From Chloroflexota bacterium (GTDB lineage: Bacteria > Chloroflexota > Dehalococcoidia > Lucifugimonadales > GCA-2719675): a DNA stretch of 64,000 bases. The notes beneath the pieces were generated by a model, which was given only the letters and a program-made list of their open reading frames with translations, did no database searches and was not told the origin of the DNA. The translations under genes were made by a program, and so were the position numbers. Shown in pieces: positions 61,073-64,000 of the stretch (its first letter is position 1; the number at the start of each line of letters is the position of its first letter). The stretch spans positions 229,497-293,496 of the forward strand of contig PBID01000003.1 in NCBI GenBank assembly GCA_002719675.1, written 5' to 3'.

Positions 61073-61127
61073 GGTAATAATTTAAATTAATATATTTTTA
61101 GAGTATTGATTGTTCTTGGAGCTTTGG

Positions 61128-62024
61128 ATGAGTAAAAAAATTGTTGTGAAAACACCAGCAACTTCAGCAAATTTAGGTTCAGGATTTGATTGTTTGGCCA
61201 TTGCATTGGATATTTTCAACACTGTTTCAGTTGAAATTGGAAATAAAAGTATTCGAGTGGTAGGCGAAGGTGAAAATGAATTACCCGTTGATGAAAACAA
61301 TTTAATTTATAAGATGATTAAATTAATAATGGATCAGCAGGGCTATAATGTTCCAGAATTAAATATTACATGTGATAATAATATTCCTATTTCTAGAGGC
61401 TTGGGAAGCAGTGCCGCTGCTATTGTAACTGGATTATTAATTGGGAATGAATTAAGTGGAAATCAACTTAGTACAAAAGATTTATTTGTTTTGGGATCAG
61501 AAATAGAAGGTCATTCTGATAATGTTGCAGCAGCTTTATTTGGAGGATGTCAAATAGTTGTGCAAGATAAAAACATTAATTCGAATGTTTCGATTCCAAA
61601 AAATCTGAACGTAGTTTTGTATATTCCTAAAGAATCTGTTTCAACTGATCAAGCTAGATCAGTGTTACCGAGTTCAATTGCATATTCTGATGCAACACAT
61701 AATCTTGGAAGAGTTGCTTTGTTAATAAATTCTCTAAATTCAGGTAATTTAAATTATTTAAAAATTTCAACAGAGGATAAGCTACATCAGCAATATAGAC
61801 AGAGTATTTTGCCTTTTATGCGAGTTATTATTAATTCTGCAATTAGTGCTGGTGCATATGGTGCATTTTTGTCAGGATCTGGTTCAACTATTTTAGCATT
61901 GTCCGCTGGAAAAGAAATGACTATAGCTTATGAAATGATGGATGCGGCTTCTAAAGCTGGTGTTGAAGGAGAAACATTAATTACTAAGCCGTCTTTTCAT
62001 GGTGCCGAAATTAACATATTATAA
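61128..62024 (+). CDS. thrB: Homoserine kinase
   Basis: Phosphorylates homoserine in threonine synthesis. GHMP-kinase motifs: TPATSANLGSGFDCLA near the N-terminus and the ATP loop ISRGLGSSAAAIV at about 87-99; the C-terminal AYGAFLSGSGSTI is also typical. ATG 61128 is chosen because GGAG lies 6 bases before it; it gives 298 aa. lysC follows 20 bases later, so the two enzymes of the aspartate family form an operon. thrC and hom are not in the window. Confidence 0.96.
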   Translation: MSKKIVVKTPATSANLGSGFDCLAIALDIFNTVSVEIGNKSIRVVGEGENELPVDENNLIYKMIKLIMDQQGYNVPELNITCDNNIPISRGLGSSAAAIVTGLLIGNELSGNQLSTKDLFVLGSEIEGHSDNVAAALFGGCQIVVQDKNINSNVSIPKNLNVVLYIPKESVSTDQARSVLPSSIAYSDATHNLGRVALLINSLNSGNLNYLKISTEDKLHQQYRQSILPFMRVIINSAISAGAYGAFLSGSGSTILALSAGKEMTIAYEMMDAASKAGVEGETLITKPSFHGAEINIL

Positions 62025-62044
62025 ATTTTTTTAGAGGTAGTTTT

Positions 62045-63271
62045 GTGTCTTTAATTGTTCAAAAATATGGTGGAAGTTCTTTGAAAACACCTAATGATAT
62101 TCAAAGAGTTGCCAATAGAATTTTAAAGAAAAAAAATGAAGGAAATGATCTAGTTGTCACAGTTTCAGCTATGGGTGACACTACAGATGATTTGTTGGAT
62201 TTAGCAAATAAAATTTCTCAACAGCCGAATCTTAGAGATTTAGATGTTTTGTTGTCTACAGGGGAATTGGTGAGTTGCTCTTTGCTATCGATAGCACTGA
62301 ATAATTTAGGTGTAGATGCTATTAGTTTGAGTGGTTTTCAGGCTGGAGTTATGACAGATGATACTCACGGAAGAGCACGAATTACCAATGTAGTATCTGA
62401 TAGGATTGAAAAAGAGATACACAAAGGCAGGGTAGTTGTAATAGCAGGATTTCAAGGTATCACTGAAAATTTTGATATTACAACTTTAGGTAGGCAGTCA
62501 TCTGATATCACAGCAGTTGCTATGGCAGCAAGTCTGAGAGCATCAGTTTGTGAAATTTATTCAGATGTTGATGGGATTTACACAGCTGATCCTAGACTTG
62601 TTTCTAGTGCTGTAAAATTGGATAATATAGGATACGATGAAATGCTTGAGTTGGCTAGCTATGGTGCAAAAATGGCTCCTAGATCTATAGAAATGGGAAT
62701 GAATCATGAGGTCAGCATAGTTGTTGCTTCTACATTTAATGAAAATAAAGGAACTTTGATAACAAAGGAATCTGAATTGGAAAATAATATAGGTGAAATT
62801 CAAAATAAAGTACGAGGAATTGCCTCTGATACTAACGTAGCCAAAGTTTCTGTTTTAGGTTTGCAACCTGGATTTACCACGTCAGCTGAACTTTTTGAGA
62901 AATTGGCAAATGCTGATATTAGTGTTGATGTTATTGTTCAAAATATTGGAAGTGCCGGCAAGTCAGATATAACTTTTACTGTGAAAAGGACAGATCTTTA
63001 CAAATCTTTGGATATTGTTAATCAACTTAAAGAAAGTATTGGTGCTGATAAAGTGCTTAGCTCTAGCAATGTGGCAAAAGTTACCATAGTTGGATCTGGA
63101 ATGCAGGATGCTCCAGGGTATGCTGCAAAAATGTTTAGAGCAATTTCTGATCAAGGAATTAATATTGAAACAATTACCACTTCTGAGATCAGGATTACCT
63201 GTATTATAGATGAAGCTAGATTAAAAGATGCTGTTCAATCTTTACATTCTGCATTTGAGTTAGAAAAATAG
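62045..63271 (+). CDS. lysC: Aspartokinase
   Basis: First enzyme of the aspartate pathway to lysine, threonine and methionine. The N-terminal KYGGSSLKTPNDIQRVA (residues 7-23), LGRQSSDITAVAMAASL and DVDGIYTADPR are signature stretches. Two ACT domains from about 265 (SVLGLQPGFTTSAELF, VTIVGSGMQDAPGYAAKMF) suggest feedback control by lysine and/or threonine, as known for the family. The start is GTG 62045 with AGAGGTAG upstream. It is 3 bases from the convergent ccdA-like stop. Confidence 0.97.
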   Translation: MSLIVQKYGGSSLKTPNDIQRVANRILKKKNEGNDLVVTVSAMGDTTDDLLDLANKISQQPNLRDLDVLLSTGELVSCSLLSIALNNLGVDAISLSGFQAGVMTDDTHGRARITNVVSDRIEKEIHKGRVVVIAGFQGITENFDITTLGRQSSDITAVAMAASLRASVCEIYSDVDGIYTADPRLVSSAVKLDNIGYDEMLELASYGAKMAPRSIEMGMNHEVSIVVASTFNENKGTLITKESELENNIGEIQNKVRGIASDTNVAKVSVLGLQPGFTTSAELFEKLANADISVDVIVQNIGSAGKSDITFTVKRTDLYKSLDIVNQLKESIGADKVLSSSNVAKVTIVGSGMQDAPGYAAKMFRAISDQGINIETITTSEIRITCIIDEARLKDAVQSLHSAFELEK

Positions 63272-63274
63272 TTT

Positions 63275-63985
63275 TCAGGGTATTTGTAATAGTCCAGAAC
63301 CTTTTCCTATAATCCAATAATGTATTAAGTATGCTCCAGCAAAGATCATTCCTAATTTGCCAATAATTTCTATGTATTTCATGAATTTATTGATTGAAGT
63401 AGAAATGGCTTTTTTAAAAAATATTGTTCCTAAGCTAGTTAGGATTAATACTACTCCCATCCCCATTCCGTAAAAAATGCATCCAATAACTGTTTCTATT
63501 ATTTTTCCTGAACTTAAAGATGTACCAGCTATTAACCCTACAGCAACTAAAAATAACGGTAGAGCACAGCTTAAAGATGCAATTCCATATCCAATGCCAA
63601 ATATGTACATATTCCATATACCTTGTGTATTTCCAAAATTGACTTTGCTTGCACCTTGAATTGAGATATTAGAATTTGTGAGGAGTAACCAAATTCCAAC
63701 TCCACTGATTAATAACCCAGTCATCAGGCCAAAAATTGGCAAGAATTTTCCGATGAAATATCCACCCGTAATCAATATTATTCCAACTAGTGAAAAAAGA
63801 GTTATAAATCCAAGAGTAGACAATAATCCAAAAGATATCCCATGGAATATCAAAGAAATCAAATTTTTACCAGATTGATATGTACCTAATTGGAAACCTA
63901 TATACGCTGGCAACATAGCTGCTCCACAAGGGTTAAAAGCAGCAGCTATTCCTGCGAAAAATGCAAATATTATGGGGATATCCAT
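63275..63985 (-). CDS. CcdA-like thiol-electron carrier
   Basis: A 236-residue polytopic membrane protein of the CcdA/DsbD family with six predicted segments. The first conserved cysteine is in AAFNPCGAAMLPAYIG (about residue 19) and the second in IASLSCALPLFLVAVG (about 137), the redox pair that carries electrons across the membrane. It should keep TlpA-like proteins (53238) or apocytochrome c reduced. The ATG at 63985 appears to be the true start. Its operon partners lie beyond the window. Confidence 0.88.
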   Translation of the reverse strand: MDIPIIFAFFAGIAAAFNPCGAAMLPAYIGFQLGTYQSGKNLISLIFHGISFGLLSTLGFITLFSLVGIILITGGYFIGKFLPIFGLMTGLLISGVGIWLLLTNSNISIQGASKVNFGNTQGIWNMYIFGIGYGIASLSCALPLFLVAVGLIAGTSLSSGKIIETVIGCIFYGMGMGVVLILTSLGTIFFKKAISTSINKFMKYIEIIGKLGMIFAGAYLIHYWIIGKGSGLLQIP

Positions 63986-64000
63986 TTTTTTAAACCTATT

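Noticed and set aside
1-64000. CRISPR arrays, insertion sequences, prophage, rRNA and tRNA genes
   Set aside because: No regularly spaced repeats, transposase or integrase motifs, or tRNA cloverleaf/TTCGAAT-type arms were recognised in the intergenic regions. This was a search by eye; tRNAscan-SE and Infernal would be decisive.

Overview
This is a compact, very AT-rich bacterial chromosome segment (roughly one third G+C by eye) with mostly housekeeping genes. No rRNA, tRNA, insertion sequence, phage gene or CRISPR array was recognised. The mix of genes best fits a streamlined, probably marine member of the Chloroflexota (SAR202/Dehalococcoidia-like). Supporting genes are an R3H-domain SpoIIIAA/Ycf45-type ATPase, PdxS/PdxT, F420-linked oxidoreductases, an actinobacterial-type inositol-phosphate synthase, MshA/PimA-like glycosyltransferases, phytanoyl-CoA dioxygenases and a 'fenitrothion hydrolase'-like membrane protein. 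An actinobacterial origin is the main alternative. No LPS or outer-membrane genes are seen, which fits a single-membrane cell. The assignment is inference from gene content only.

Layout. 1-7.6 kb: end of a class IV aminotransferase, pterin dehydratase, a DUF805 protein, galU, gap, a FabL-type enoyl reductase, a SelW/Rdx-like protein with an in-frame UGA, a DsbA-family protein, rnc and glyA. 7.7-10.5 kb: folE, an acetyltransferase and an MshA-like glycosyltransferase. 10.6-21.2 kb: a long minus-strand run that holds a lactonase, GNAT, F420/PPOX protein, tmk, R3H ATPase, pdxT-pdxS, fabG-plsX-two MaoC dehydratase halves and a ThDP enzyme. 21.4-27 kb: inositol monophosphatase, a 30-residue zinc-ribbon protein, npdG, two membrane-anchored HExxH proteins, an MBL hydrolase and a molybdopterin oxidoreductase. 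27-36.9 kb: DNA-replication genes (dnaN, gyrB, ligA, recF) mixed with an aldehyde dehydrogenase and a cysteine synthase. 36.9-42.1 kb: PimA-like glycosyltransferase, ino1, phytanoyl-CoA dioxygenase, 2-hydroxyacid dehydrogenase and a GlmU-like pyrophosphorylase. 42.2-48.1 kb: a CorC-type protein, ubiE/menG, lysS, greA, rsmD, coaD and a coiled-coil protein. 48.2-52.5 kb: a His-rich lipoprotein, a polytopic membrane protein, an MFS carrier and a flavin reductase. 52.5-64 kb: rph, TlpA-like, SelA-like, queA, fmt, a cupin, tyrS, ribF, a second phytanoyl-CoA dioxygenase, thrB, lysC and a CcdA-like protein.

How genes connect. FabG, PlsX, the paired MaoC proteins and the FabL-like reductase cover most of a type II fatty-acid cycle in which MaoC/HadAB-type proteins may replace FabZ. 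Ino1, inositol monophosphatase and the GT4 enzymes point to inositol lipids or inositol glycosides. NpdG and the PPOX protein point to F420 use. TlpA and CcdA point to extracytoplasmic thiol chemistry. Strand switches are tight: several convergent pairs overlap or are separated by a few bases.

The most interesting observations are the UGA-containing SelW-like gene (4301-4564), a recF that appears to start at AUA (35233), a tiny conserved-looking zinc-ribbon gene (22247-22339), palindromes placed at the gap and folE promoters, and the His-rich lipoprotein/membrane-protein unit near 48-50.5 kb.
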